This document shows, piece after piece, positions 47,201-54,234 of a stretch of 55,809 nucleotides of DNA (position 1 is its first letter; the number at the start of each line of letters is the position of its first letter). Source of the stretch: Gammaproteobacteria bacterium. GTDB lineage: Bacteria; Pseudomonadota; Gammaproteobacteria; Enterobacterales; Alteromonadaceae. Below the pieces are notes generated by a model. The model was not told the origin of the DNA, searched no databases, and saw only the letters and a program-made list of their open reading frames with translations. The position numbers and the translations under genes were made by a program. The stretch covers positions 1-55,809 of the forward strand of contig JAAFAI010000029.1 in assembly GCA_018222405.1 (NCBI GenBank), read 5' to 3'.

Positions 47201-47851
47201 ATACTGGGTAGTCTCAACCAGGTAACTGGTGTTGGTTTCTCGTTCGCGGTGAGTTTGAGTACCGTAAATCGCTACTGACTGACCCTCGAAAGTCCAGTTT
47301 AACCCTGCAAAGTTAACTGTATACGCGACTTCCTGCTCACTCAGAGCGGTAGCCGTTACGGCAACAGAGCCGGAGATTACCCAGTCTATTTCGTTTTCAC
47401 AGTTACTGTAGCGAAGTGTTAAGTTGCCTAAAAAGTTATTATCAACTTTACCATCATAGGTGACCGTACCGCCGTTATTACACATAAAGGTAGCGTTTAC
47501 GCTGCCATCACTGCTGACTTCAGAAGTGAAATCTTCATCGGCAATTGATGGAATATTGACTGGCGTTTGATCTGTCTCGCCAAACATATCCAGCACGACC
47601 CGTTGGATAAACTCCGGTGTCAGCTCGGCATCCGTGGTTTGGCCGGTGTAGTAACTATTAGCCAGCGAGCGTCCGGCATTATTGAGCTGCGTGGCTGAAT
47701 AATCTTTTGCGTTGGCAATAATTTGAGTAGGTGTTGGCGTTGGTGGCTGGCTGGTACCCGGACCACCGGAATCAGAACCTCCGCCGCCACCGCAGGCAGC
47801 CAAAATCATTGACGCGCCGGCAACGGCAAGGTGCTTGGAGTTATTGAACAT
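44243..47851 (-). pseudogene. FG-GAP/VCBS-repeat lipoprotein with in-frame stop
   Basis: A large surface or periplasmic lipoprotein gene. The start at 47851 gives MFNNSKHLAVAGASM and a lipobox ending LAAC followed by GGGGGSDSGG. The C-terminal half holds many FG-GAP-like blades with Ca-binding loops such as DFDGDGNNE, DINDDGKAD, DIDGDNVPE and DFNNDGAGD, suggesting a beta-propeller. A TAA at 44630-44632 ends the frame after residue 1073 (RLELIN). The same frame then continues without another stop for 128 codons (DTDSAPELLCVSDL and onward), completing a last blade. Full length would be about 1202 codons. The stop may be a nonsense mutation (Tyr fits), a sequencing error or a tolerated truncation. 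Confidence 0.8.
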
Positions 47852-47980
47852 TTTACGTCCCTGAATAAAAATAGTTGCCGAAGGAGGGCACGGCAACACT
47901 GCAGGGAAGAAATTATAAGATTTTGCTACCGGTTGCAATTACGCTTAGATAAAAATTTCTTTATCGCTCAGTAAAGTTAA

Positions 47981-48280
47981 TTAACTGCCGAGGTTAAAGA
48001 AAACACCTACTGCCAGTTCAATCCACAAATAAAGAAATGAAAGCAGCACGAGGCTGACTGCAATAAATCTCGCCGGGCGTTTTATGTATCTGAAAGTAAC
48101 CAGCAAAACACTACCGGTGATAAACAGCAGAGTACCCATTACTATGAAGTCTGATACCGACCAATTCACCTGTGCAGTAAACAAACCCGCAGTAAACGGA
48201 ATGAGCAATAAACCAATGGTGGCCACGGCGACATGTTTGAATGATAGCTGAGTTGAGGGGCTTAAAGTAAACGTGCTCAT
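47981..48280 (-). CDS. Hypothetical small membrane protein
   Basis: The 99-residue product has three predicted transmembrane helices (about 17-33, 45-62 and 70-95). An arginine-containing loop between the last two reads RYIKRPAR. I do not recognise a named family. It has a GGAGAC ribosome site just before the start codon at 48280. It precedes the FG-GAP gene on the same strand by 130 bases but need not be co-transcribed. Confidence 0.7.
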   Translation of the reverse strand: MSTFTLSPSTQLSFKHVAVATIGLLLIPFTAGLFTAQVNWSVSDFIVMGTLLFITGSVLLVTFRYIKRPARFIAVSLVLLSFLYLWIELAVGVFFNLGS

Positions 48281-48454
48281 GATTGTCTCCCGAATTACCT
48301 GTCATTAATTTATAGCAAAATATTGCTAACGCCTACAGATTTAAGCGTTAAGGGAGGGTGGGGTATGTTTTATTACTTGGATACTTCATTGACATTTCGA
48401 CGAAAAATAGTACTTTAGTTGTAGTAAACGTAACTTGAAGCCAGGAAGGCGGGT

Positions 48455-48994
48455 TTGTTAAACAAACTGAAGTTGTTGTCTTTATTTTCTTATCCACACC
48501 TCTACCGGTTAATGCTCTGGCTTTGGGCAGGTTTTTCGGTTTTTATCATTATTGCTTTTGTGCGCTTTCTCTCCCTGGCAGATGAAAACAATGTGACATC
48601 GATCCACTATGATCAGCTGATACAAATATTCACTACGCTGGACGTGATTAGCATGTTAGCGCTGCCGGACTTCTGGCAAATCAGCCTATCAGCTAAAGCT
48701 GGGAACACCGCAATGTTTCTTGGCGGTTACAGCGCTGTATCACTGCTCATTTTTAGTGTTGGGCTTTGCACCTATCATAAAAATATTGAAACGCTGAGCC
48801 GCAGGCAGGTTTTTATGTTGCTGATTTGCGCAGGCTGGGCCCATTTATTGTTGGCCAAGTGCATATTGATGTTCAGCATTCCGGTTAAACTTACCGGGCC
48901 TGTTACAGCAGTAGGGGCACTTTCAGTGCTGTATTTTTCTCTGTTAGCATTAATTTTTGACACTTACCTCAGTTTACGCAGGAAAACTTTATGA
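48455..48994 (+). CDS. Hypothetical four-helix membrane protein
   Basis: The 179-residue protein appears to start at TTG 48455 with AGGAAGG upstream. It has four predicted transmembrane helices (about 17-38, 80-100, 118-138 and 145-168), and no family is recognised. Its stop overlaps the start of the GGDEF gene (ATGA), so the two are translationally coupled. It may form the membrane sensor partner of that cyclase, which is inferred from coupling only. Confidence 0.72.
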   Translation: MLNKLKLLSLFSYPHLYRLMLWLWAGFSVFIIIAFVRFLSLADENNVTSIHYDQLIQIFTTLDVISMLALPDFWQISLSAKAGNTAMFLGGYSAVSLLIFSVGLCTYHKNIETLSRRQVFMLLICAGWAHLLLAKCILMFSIPVKLTGPVTAVGALSVLYFSLLALIFDTYLSLRRKTL

Positions 48995-49698
48995 GCCGGT
49001 GGGTGGTACTTTTAAGCGCTGGCCTGATGTCATTTAGCACTAACGCAGACTCTGTATGGCGACCCATTGCCACTCACGCTACCATGCTGGCCATGGTGCT
49101 GTTTATTAATCTGGTTTTTCTGGGTGGTTTGTACGTGCTGTCGATCATCAAAGGTAAGCGTCACCGCGCTATACTCGAAACCCAGGTTCAGGAAGCCCAG
49201 ATAGACTTTTTAACCCAGGTACTTAATCGGCGAGGTTTTGAGCGGCGAATTGCCGATAAACGGCAATTACAGGGTTACATCCTGATAGTGGATATTGACG
49301 ACTTTAAGCGTATAAACGATAAGTATGGCCATCACGCCGGTGATTTGATCCTGCAAAATGTGGCAGCCCGTTTAAAAGAAGCGCTGCGGGAAGAAGATAT
49401 GATTGCCCGCTTTGGCGGCGAAGAGTTTGTGATTTACGCCGCCTTGCAGAATAAGCAATCGGCAGAAGAGTTATCACGTCGCCTGGTAACCAGTATCAGC
49501 GCCGACAAATATCAGTTACCGGGCGTAGATGAACCAATTAGCGTTACCATAAGCGTTGGCGTAGCAAACGTGCTTGATTCACTCAATGTATCGGATGTGA
49601 CATCCCGAAAAGGCGTGTTAAGCAGCGCATTTAAAATTGCGGACAGCAATCTGTATAAAGCGAAGCGGTTAGGTAAAAACCAATCGGTGATGAACTAA
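48991..49698 (+). CDS. GGDEF-domain diguanylate cyclase
   Basis: This is a membrane-anchored enzyme that makes the second messenger cyclic di-GMP from two GTP. The 235 residues have a signal-like N-terminus, a transmembrane helix (about 32-52) and the catalytic domain from about residue 70. DFLTQVLNRRGFERR leads in, IVDIDDFKRINDKYGHHAGD binds GTP and metal when read as IVDIDDFKRI plus NDKYGHHAGD, and the active-site loop is RFGGEEF. No RxxD inhibitory site is evident five residues before the loop. It is the last ordinary chromosomal gene before the cassette array. Confidence 0.94.
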   Translation: MSRWVVLLSAGLMSFSTNADSVWRPIATHATMLAMVLFINLVFLGGLYVLSIIKGKRHRAILETQVQEAQIDFLTQVLNRRGFERRIADKRQLQGYILIVDIDDFKRINDKYGHHAGDLILQNVAARLKEALREEDMIARFGGEEFVIYAALQNKQSAEELSRRLVTSISADKYQLPGVDEPISVTISVGVANVLDSLNVSDVTSRKGVLSSAFKIADSNLYKAKRLGKNQSVMN

Positions 49699-49895
49699 TA
49701 GCGGTTTGAAGTTGCGAATTACTCCAAGTTTTAATAATCAACCAAAGTGATGTATTTCAGCTGTAGTAGAAAGAAAATCTAATCAAAGTGATTATGTAGT
49801 TAGTTGATTTTACAAGGGCCGCGTGTATTTTGGAGAGAAAAGTAAACGTACGAAATGGTGTAATTAAATACACCACTTTTAAATCTATTAAATTG
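49699..49895 (+). other. Array-leading flank (possible attI-like region)
   Basis: These 197 AT-rich bases separate the GGDEF gene from the first cassette and end at a G that forms the GTTATAT junction. They contain an inverted repeat GGTGTA/TACACC (near 49856-49874) and a repeat AATCAAAGTGAT-like sequence. The layout could be a remnant attI, but no integrase gene is present. Confidence 0.4.
49804..49831 (+). promoter_or_regulatory. Candidate promoter reading into the cassette array
   Basis: TTGATT at 49804-49809 and TATTTT at 49826-49831 are 16 bases apart, in the place where an integron's cassette promoter would lie. Both boxes are weak in an AT-rich region. Confidence 0.3.
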
Positions 49896-49919
49896 TTATA
49901 TTTCAGGAGTAATAGTTAA

Positions 49920-50306
49920 ATGAAATGGATTTTTTTAGTTCTGCTTTTTCCTTTTCACGCTTATTCATCAACGTGCATTGGCACTGAAGATAAATCCTTT
50001 GTCTGGAACCAAAAATACGCTGACGAAATTTCAATAAATACTGAGTATTTTGATGGGAGCTACACTGTTGCAATAGAGGCACCTACTGAATTAGGGGGCT
50101 ACGCCTTTAATGGTGTATCTTTATCCGTTGATAGCATCGAAGATCCGAGTTTTTATTCAATGCTGTTTACTGGTGAAGTAGATGAAACCCATAGGGCATG
50201 GTATTCCTTGAGAGCTGAAATGGTTAGGAAGCATATCATAACAGTCAGTTTTGGGTTTCACGGTTGTGAAGGTATTGCAGTTACCAAGCAGGTAGTTTTC
50301 AACTAA
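49920..50306 (+). CDS. Cassette A exported hypothetical protein, copy 1
   Basis: The only gene of cassette 1 (49896-50416). The 128-residue product has a signal peptide (MKWIFLVLLFPFHAYSS, mature end beginning TCIGTED). Two cysteines, near the new N-terminus and in FGFHGCEG, could form one disulfide. The rest reads as a small beta-rich domain. I recognise no family. AGGAG lies ten bases before the ATG inside the cassette, so the gene brings its own ribosome site. An identical copy is at 52942-53328. Confidence 0.8.
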   Translation: MKWIFLVLLFPFHAYSSTCIGTEDKSFVWNQKYADEISINTEYFDGSYTVAIEAPTELGGYAFNGVSLSVDSIEDPSFYSMLFTGEVDETHRAWYSLRAEMVRKHIITVSFGFHGCEGIAVTKQVVFN

Positions 50307-50308
50307 AA

Positions 50309-50422
50309 ATATAACAAACACATTAAGCCGCTCGCAGGCTCGCTGGGACAGTAACACGTGGGCTCTGTCGCTTTGCTCGGATTTTAGCCCACGTGTTACT
50401 GCCCCTTATGTGGGTGTTATGT
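50309..50422 (+). other. attC site 1
   Basis: About 114 bases from ATATAAC to GTTATGT. The inner arms include AACACGTGGGCT and AGCCCACGTGTT. Cleavage is expected between G50416 and T50417. Confidence 0.88.
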
Positions 50423-50445
50423 TTTACCCACACATGGAGAGTCCT

Positions 50446-50844
50446 ATGAAAAAAATCAGTTCAATTCTGCTGACCCTAAGCCTTCTTGGATGTCAAACAA
50501 CCTCTACAAAAGTAGAGCCTACTTTTGCATCCGAAACTATTGAGATCAAAGCGGATGAATTGTCTAACTACTGGGTTCTCGAGAACACAAAATTTAAAAT
50601 GCTCAAGAAACGTCCTACGTGGTTGCCAAAAGGGAAAGGTGAATGGACTGTTTTAACAGTAATAGATTCAAATGGGGATGTCGTCGAGAAAACTTTGATA
50701 AGCTCAGTTCCAGAAGGTTTTATGACACAAAGTAAATTGGATGAAATGCCAAAAGTAAAATATGAAGCAGCTCCATCCAATAAGAATCGAGTACCTGTAA
50801 AATTCTATGGTACAGCTAAAGTAGTTCCTCGTAGCGAACTGTAA
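50446..50844 (+). CDS. Cassette B TonB-domain-like lipoprotein, copy 1
   Basis: The gene of cassette 2 (50417-50955). The ATG at 50446 follows GGAGAG and gives 132 residues; an upstream in-frame ATG at 50410 lies inside the attC and is rejected. The N-terminus is a lipoprotein signal (MKKISSILLTLSLLGC, Cys16). The C-terminal half (WTVLTVIDSNGDVVEKTL, then PVKFYGTAKVV) resembles a TonB carboxy domain, as in the chromosomal lipoprotein at 2.9 kb. The function is unknown. An identical cassette occurs at 51606-52144. Confidence 0.82.
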   Translation: MKKISSILLTLSLLGCQTTSTKVEPTFASETIEIKADELSNYWVLENTKFKMLKKRPTWLPKGKGEWTVLTVIDSNGDVVEKTLISSVPEGFMTQSKLDEMPKVKYEAAPSNKNRVPVKFYGTAKVVPRSEL

Positions 50845-50845
50845 A

Positions 50846-50961
50846 ACATAACAAACGCATTAACACTCGCTGCGCTCGCTAGGGACAAAAACACGTAGGC
50901 TCCCTGCGCTTCGCTTGGTATTGTAGCCTAAGTGTTTTTGCCCGTTATGCGGGCGTTATGC
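50846..50961 (+). other. attC site 2
   Basis: About 116 bases from ACATAAC to GTTATGC, with arms AAAACACGTAGGCT and AGCCTAAGTGTTTT. It is identical to attC site 4. Confidence 0.88.
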
Positions 50962-50964
50962 CTC

Positions 50965-50996
50965 TTGACACTATCCACTTCGTACATACAATGTAC
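50965..50996 (+). promoter_or_regulatory. Cassette-borne brnTA promoter and operator
   Basis: TTGACA (50965-50970), a 16-base spacer and TACAAT (50987-50992) form a strong promoter within cassette 3. A perfect inverted repeat GTACAT-ACA-ATGTAC (50982-50996) covers the -10 box and is a likely BrnA operator. The expected transcript start coincides with the toxin ATG at 50999, which would make the message leaderless. Confidence 0.7.
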
Positions 50997-50998
50997 AT

Positions 50999-51283
50999 AT
51001 GATTAGATTCGAATGGGATCCAGCAAAAGCTGAATCCAATATAAAAAAGCATGGTGTAACTTTTGAGGAAGCAAAGTCTGTCTTTTACGATGACTATGCA
51101 CTTCAATTTTTTGATGAAAACCACTCTCAACTTCAGGAAGATCGTTTCCTAATGTTAGGAACGAGTAGCGAATCAAATATTCTTCTCGTTTGTCACTGTG
51201 AGAGAGAAAGCGGTAACACGGTTTGAATTATTTCAGCGAGAAAAGCGACTAAATCTGAAAAACGACACTATCGAGGTGATTGA
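50999..51283 (+). pseudogene. brnT: BrnT-family toxin with premature TGA
   Basis: BrnT toxins are small ribonucleases that halt translation and are neutralised by BrnA. The N-terminal 75 residues (MIRFEWDPAKAESNIKKHG, FEEAKSVFYDDYAL, VCHCERESGNTV) match the family. TGA at 51224-51226 interrupts the frame. The same frame then reads IISARKATKSEKRHYRGD and stops at 51281-51283, giving a normal 94-codon length. In the family an Arg usually precedes IISAR, so CGA to TGA by one transition explains the lesion. The truncated toxin lacks its conserved C-terminal SAR segment and is probably inactive, unless UGA is read through. Confidence 0.85.
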
Positions 51284-51284
51284 A

Positions 51285-51509
51285 ATGAAAGATCAATATG
51301 ATTTATCAAAAATGAAATCACGAAAAAACCCTTATGTTTCAAAATTAAAGAAACCCGTGACAATGCGCCTAAGCGAAGATGTCATTGATTATTTTAAACG
51401 TATGTCAGAAGAGAATGGCGTCCCTTATCAAAGCTTGATTAATCTATATCTACGGGATTGTGTAGCTCAACATCGTAAAATCGACATCTCCTGGCACGCA
51501 GAGGCATAA
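51285..51509 (+). CDS. brnA: BrnA-family antitoxin
   Basis: The antitoxin partner is intact. The ATG at 51285, one base after the ancestral toxin stop, gives 74 residues (MKDQYDLSKMKSRKNPYV). A longer frame from 51198 would overlap the toxin and is rejected. The C-terminal half has the ribbon-helix-helix fold of BrnA (KKPVTMRLSEDVIDYF, then GVPYQSLINLYLRDC), which binds the operator and represses the pair. The stop TAA overlaps the attC core. With the toxin broken, it may still act as repressor or as an anti-toxin for related BrnT proteins elsewhere. Confidence 0.9.
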   Translation: MKDQYDLSKMKSRKNPYVSKLKKPVTMRLSEDVIDYFKRMSEENGVPYQSLINLYLRDCVAQHRKIDISWHAEA

Positions 51510-51611
51510 CAAAAAAATTATGTCGCCCGCTAGGGCGGGCTGGGACACAAACAGTCAGGCGACTTCGCCATTATCGCCTGCCTGTTTGTGCCCCATATTT
51601 AAGTGTTATGT
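51504..51611 (+). other. attC site 3
   Basis: About 108 bases from GCATAAC, overlapping the brnA stop, to GTTATGT, with arms ACAAACAGTCAGGCGA and TCGCCTGCCTGTTTGT. Confidence 0.88.
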
Positions 51612-51634
51612 TTTACCCACACATGGAGAGTCCT

Positions 51635-52033
51635 ATGAAAAAAATCAGTTCAATTCTGCTGACCCTAAGCCTTCTTGGATGTCAAACAACCTCTACAAAA
51701 GTAGAGCCTACTTTTGCATCCGAAACTATTGAGATCAAAGCGGATGAATTGTCTAACTACTGGGTTCTCGAGAACACAAAATTTAAAATGCTCAAGAAAC
51801 GTCCTACGTGGTTGCCAAAAGGGAAAGGTGAATGGACTGTTTTAACAGTAATAGATTCAAATGGGGATGTCGTCGAGAAAACTTTGATAAGCTCAGTTCC
51901 AGAAGGTTTTATGACACAAAGTAAATTGGATGAAATGCCAAAAGTAAAATATGAAGCAGCTCCATCCAATAAGAATCGAGTACCTGTAAAATTCTATGGT
52001 ACAGCTAAAGTAGTTCCTCGTAGCGAACTGTAA
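51635..52033 (+). CDS. Cassette B TonB-domain-like lipoprotein, copy 2
   Basis: The gene of cassette 4 (51606-52144), identical in sequence to that of cassette 2, including the GGAGAG ribosome site and the following attC. It has 132 residues, a lipoprotein signal with Cys16 and a TonB-like C-terminal half. Both copies being intact and identical suggests a recent second insertion of the same excised cassette, or a block duplication. Confidence 0.82.
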   Translation: MKKISSILLTLSLLGCQTTSTKVEPTFASETIEIKADELSNYWVLENTKFKMLKKRPTWLPKGKGEWTVLTVIDSNGDVVEKTLISSVPEGFMTQSKLDEMPKVKYEAAPSNKNRVPVKFYGTAKVVPRSEL

Positions 52034-52034
52034 A

Positions 52035-52150
52035 ACATAACAAACGCATTAACACTCGCTGCGCTCGCTAGGGACAAAAACACGTAGGCTCCCTGCGCTT
52101 CGCTTGGTATTGTAGCCTAAGTGTTTTTGCCCGTTATGCGGGCGTTATAC
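52035..52150 (+). other. attC site 4
   Basis: A copy of attC site 2 apart from the last bases of the right core (GTTATAC), which belong to the next cassette. Confidence 0.88.
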
Positions 52151-52522
52151 GCCTTTCAGGTTTGCTGTTTTAAGGCTTCAAAGGATTAAGTTTTAGGCTG
52201 GGTAGGGTGGTTCGCTAGGCATTTTTCAATCCCACCGTTTTCAGTTGTTTCAACAGCTTTATCATCGCGGTATTAGATAGTTAGCAACGCCAACATTCAG
52301 CATTCCAGGTTGTTTACAGAATCAAACGTGCGTCTGGTATTCTGTAGGTTGTTGTTTTAAAGTAATTCAAGAGGTTATGCGTTGCTGGCAGTATCAGCAG
52401 GTTGTGGCGGCAAGCCGCGACGGCTCGGTGCTCGCACGTATAACAAAAAAATTATGTGGGACACAAACACGCAGGCTCTGCTTCGCAGTTTAGCCTACGT
52501 GTTTGTGCCCCATATTTAGGTG
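52145..52522 (+). mobile_element. ORF-less cassette 5 (diverged type O)
   Basis: This 378-base cassette has no open frame of useful length on the + strand. It shares ordered blocks with cassettes 6, 8 and 9 (CCGTTTTCAGTT, CTTTATCA, a GGTTGTTTTAA-like block and a GGCGGCAA..GCCGCG hairpin before the attC), so it is a diverged relative. It may carry a small RNA or a promoter, or be inert. Confidence 0.7.
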
Positions 52523-52528
52523 TTATGC
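52438..52528 (+). other. attC site 5
   Basis: About 91 bases from GTATAAC to GTTATGC, with arms CACAAACACGCAGGCT and AGCCTACGTGTTTGTG. Confidence 0.87.
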
Positions 52529-52917
52529 GCCGTTGTCATTTCTCATATGTTTAGTGCGGCGGTAGCAGGTTAGGGCAAGGCAGTTTCAATAGGTTGTATC
52601 AGTGCCTACCGTTTTCAGTTATTAAAAGTACTTTATCAACGCTTGTTCGTTTTATCTCAGTAACACCAGCAATCTGCAACTCAAATTTTATCAGCCAGTT
52701 CATTTATCAAACCATGGTTTTATCATCTGGCTTTTCGCCCAAGGTTGTTTTAAGGTAATTGTTATTATTTAAATCAACAATTTGTTGTGGCAGGCGTTGG
52801 CGGCAAAGCCGCGTAGGGCAGGTGTCTCGCACGCATAACAAACAAATGTTGGGGACACAAACACGCGGTCTCTGCTGCGCAGTGTAGCCCACGCGTTTGT
52901 GCCGCCAAATTAGGGCG
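52523..52917 (+). mobile_element. ORF-less cassette 6 (type O)
   Basis: This 395-base cassette begins TTATGCGCCGTTGTC. The ATG in the core site opens a frame that stops after nine codons (MRRCHFSYV). No protein is apparent. The body is AT-rich and ends in a GGCGGCAAAGCCGC hairpin just before the attC. It is nearly identical to cassettes 8 and 9. Confidence 0.75.
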
Positions 52918-52923
52918 TTATAT
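52833..52923 (+). other. attC site 6
   Basis: About 91 bases from GCATAAC to GTTATAT. It differs from sites 8 and 9 at a few positions in the terminal loop (GCTGCGCAGTGT). Confidence 0.87.
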
Positions 52924-52941
52924 TTCAGGAGTAATAGTTAA

Positions 52942-53328
52942 ATGAAATGGATTTTTTTAGTTCTGCTTTTTCCTTTTCACGCTTATTCATCAACGTGCAT
53001 TGGCACTGAAGATAAATCCTTTGTCTGGAACCAAAAATACGCTGACGAAATTTCAATAAATACTGAGTATTTTGATGGGAGCTACACTGTTGCAATAGAG
53101 GCACCTACTGAATTAGGGGGCTACGCCTTTAATGGTGTATCTTTATCCGTTGATAGCATCGAAGATCCGAGTTTTTATTCAATGCTGTTTACTGGTGAAG
53201 TAGATGAAACCCATAGGGCATGGTATTCCTTGAGAGCTGAAATGGTTAGGAAGCATATCATAACAGTCAGTTTTGGGTTTCACGGTTGTGAAGGTATTGC
53301 AGTTACCAAGCAGGTAGTTTTCAACTAA
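52942..53328 (+). CDS. Cassette A exported hypothetical protein, copy 2
   Basis: The gene of cassette 7 (52918-53438), identical to the one at 49920-50306 and with the same 24-base leader from the core site. It has 128 residues, a signal peptide and two cysteines; no family is recognised. The match runs through the whole 521-base cassette, including the attC, and ends exactly at both core sites, which shows transposition as a unit by site-specific recombination. Confidence 0.8.
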   Translation: MKWIFLVLLFPFHAYSSTCIGTEDKSFVWNQKYADEISINTEYFDGSYTVAIEAPTELGGYAFNGVSLSVDSIEDPSFYSMLFTGEVDETHRAWYSLRAEMVRKHIITVSFGFHGCEGIAVTKQVVFN

Positions 53329-53330
53329 AA

Positions 53331-53444
53331 ATATAACAAACACATTAAGCCGCTCGCAGGCTCGCTGGGACAGTAACACGTGGGCTCTGTCGCTTTGCTC
53401 GGATTTTAGCCCACGTGTTACTGCCCCTTATGTGGGTGTTATGC
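53331..53444 (+). other. attC site 7
   Basis: A copy of attC site 1, ATATAAC to GTTATGC. Confidence 0.88.
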
Positions 53445-53833
53445 GCCGTTGTCATTTCTCATGTGTTCTGTGCGGCGGTAGCGGGTTAGGGCAAGGCAGT
53501 TTCAATAGGTTGTATCAGTGCCTACCGTTTTCAGTTATTAAAAGTACTTTATCAACGCTTGTTCGTTTTATCTCAGTAACACCAGCAATCTGCAACTCAA
53601 ATTTTATCAGCCAGTTCATTTATCAAACCATGGTTTTATCATCTGGCTTTTCGCCCAAGGTTGTTTTAAGGTAATTGTTATTATTTAAATCAACAATTTG
53701 TTGTGGCAGGCGTTGGCGGCAAAGCCGCGTAGGGCAGGTGTCTCGCACGCATAACAAACAAATGTTGGGGACACAAACACGCGGGCTCTGCTTCGCAGTT
53801 TAGCCCACGCGTTTGTGCCGCCAAATTAGGGCG
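53439..53833 (+). mobile_element. Cassette 8 (type O variant with a longer frame)
   Basis: This 395-base relative of cassettes 6 and 9 differs near its start (CATGTGTTCTGTGCGG against CATATGTTTAGTGCGG). The change replaces the early TAG, so the core-site ATG opens 77 codons to 53674 (MRRCHFSCVLCGGSG). The frame has no ribosome site, and its composition is not clearly protein-like. I treat it as probably non-coding, although it could instead preserve the ancestral gene. Confidence 0.65.
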
Positions 53834-53839
53834 TTATGC
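53749..53839 (+). other. attC site 8
   Basis: About 91 bases from GCATAAC to GTTATGC, with arms ACACGCGGGCT and TAGCCCACGCGT. Confidence 0.87.
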
Positions 53840-54228
53840 GCCGTTGTCATTTCTCATATGTTTAGTGCGGCGGTAGCAGGTTAGGGCAAGGCAGTTTCAA
53901 TAGGTTGTATCAGTGCCTACCGTTTTCAGTTATTAAAAGTACTTTATCAACGCTTGTTCGTTTTATCTCAGTAACACCAGCAATCTGCAACTCAAATTTT
54001 ATCAGCCAGTTCATTTATCAAACCATGGTTTTATCATCTGGCTTTTCGCCCAAGGTTGTTTTAAGGTAATTGTTATTATTTAAATCAACAATTTGTTGTG
54101 GCAGGCGTTGGCGGCAAAGCCGCGTAGGGCAGGTGTCTCGCACGCATAACAAACAAATGTTGGGGACACAAACACGCGGGCTCTGCTTCGCAGTATAGCC
54201 CACGCGTTTGTGCCGCCAAATTAGGGCG
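53834..54228 (+). mobile_element. ORF-less cassette 9 (type O)
   Basis: This 395-base cassette is almost identical to cassette 6 and directly follows cassette 8, making a tandem pair. It has the same early TAG stop as cassette 6 and no apparent gene. Confidence 0.75.
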
Positions 54229-54234
54229 TTATGT
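54144..54234 (+). other. attC site 9
   Basis: About 91 bases from GCATAAC to GTTATGT. It differs from site 8 by one base in the loop region (CAGTATAGCC). Its right core supplies the ATG of the next cassette gene. Confidence 0.87.

Noticed and set aside
50336..50410. attC hairpins read as Rho-independent terminators
   Set aside because: The arms are long and imperfect, are not followed by T-runs, and are bounded by core sites AAC and GTTA.
50410..50445. Upstream ATG extending the cassette B lipoprotein
   Set aside because: It lies within attC site 1, precedes the recombination point and would bury the lipoprotein signal; the ATG at 50446 has a good ribosome site.
51198..51284. 103-residue form of the BrnA antitoxin
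   Set aside because: The extra 29 residues overlap the ancestral toxin frame; the ATG at 51285 gives the normal antitoxin length and N-terminus.
52707..52892. Reverse frame of 61 codons across cassette 6 (and 54018-54287 in cassette 9)
   Set aside because: It runs through an attC hairpin and is not kept at the same length in the sister cassettes, so it is a by-product of the stem sequence.
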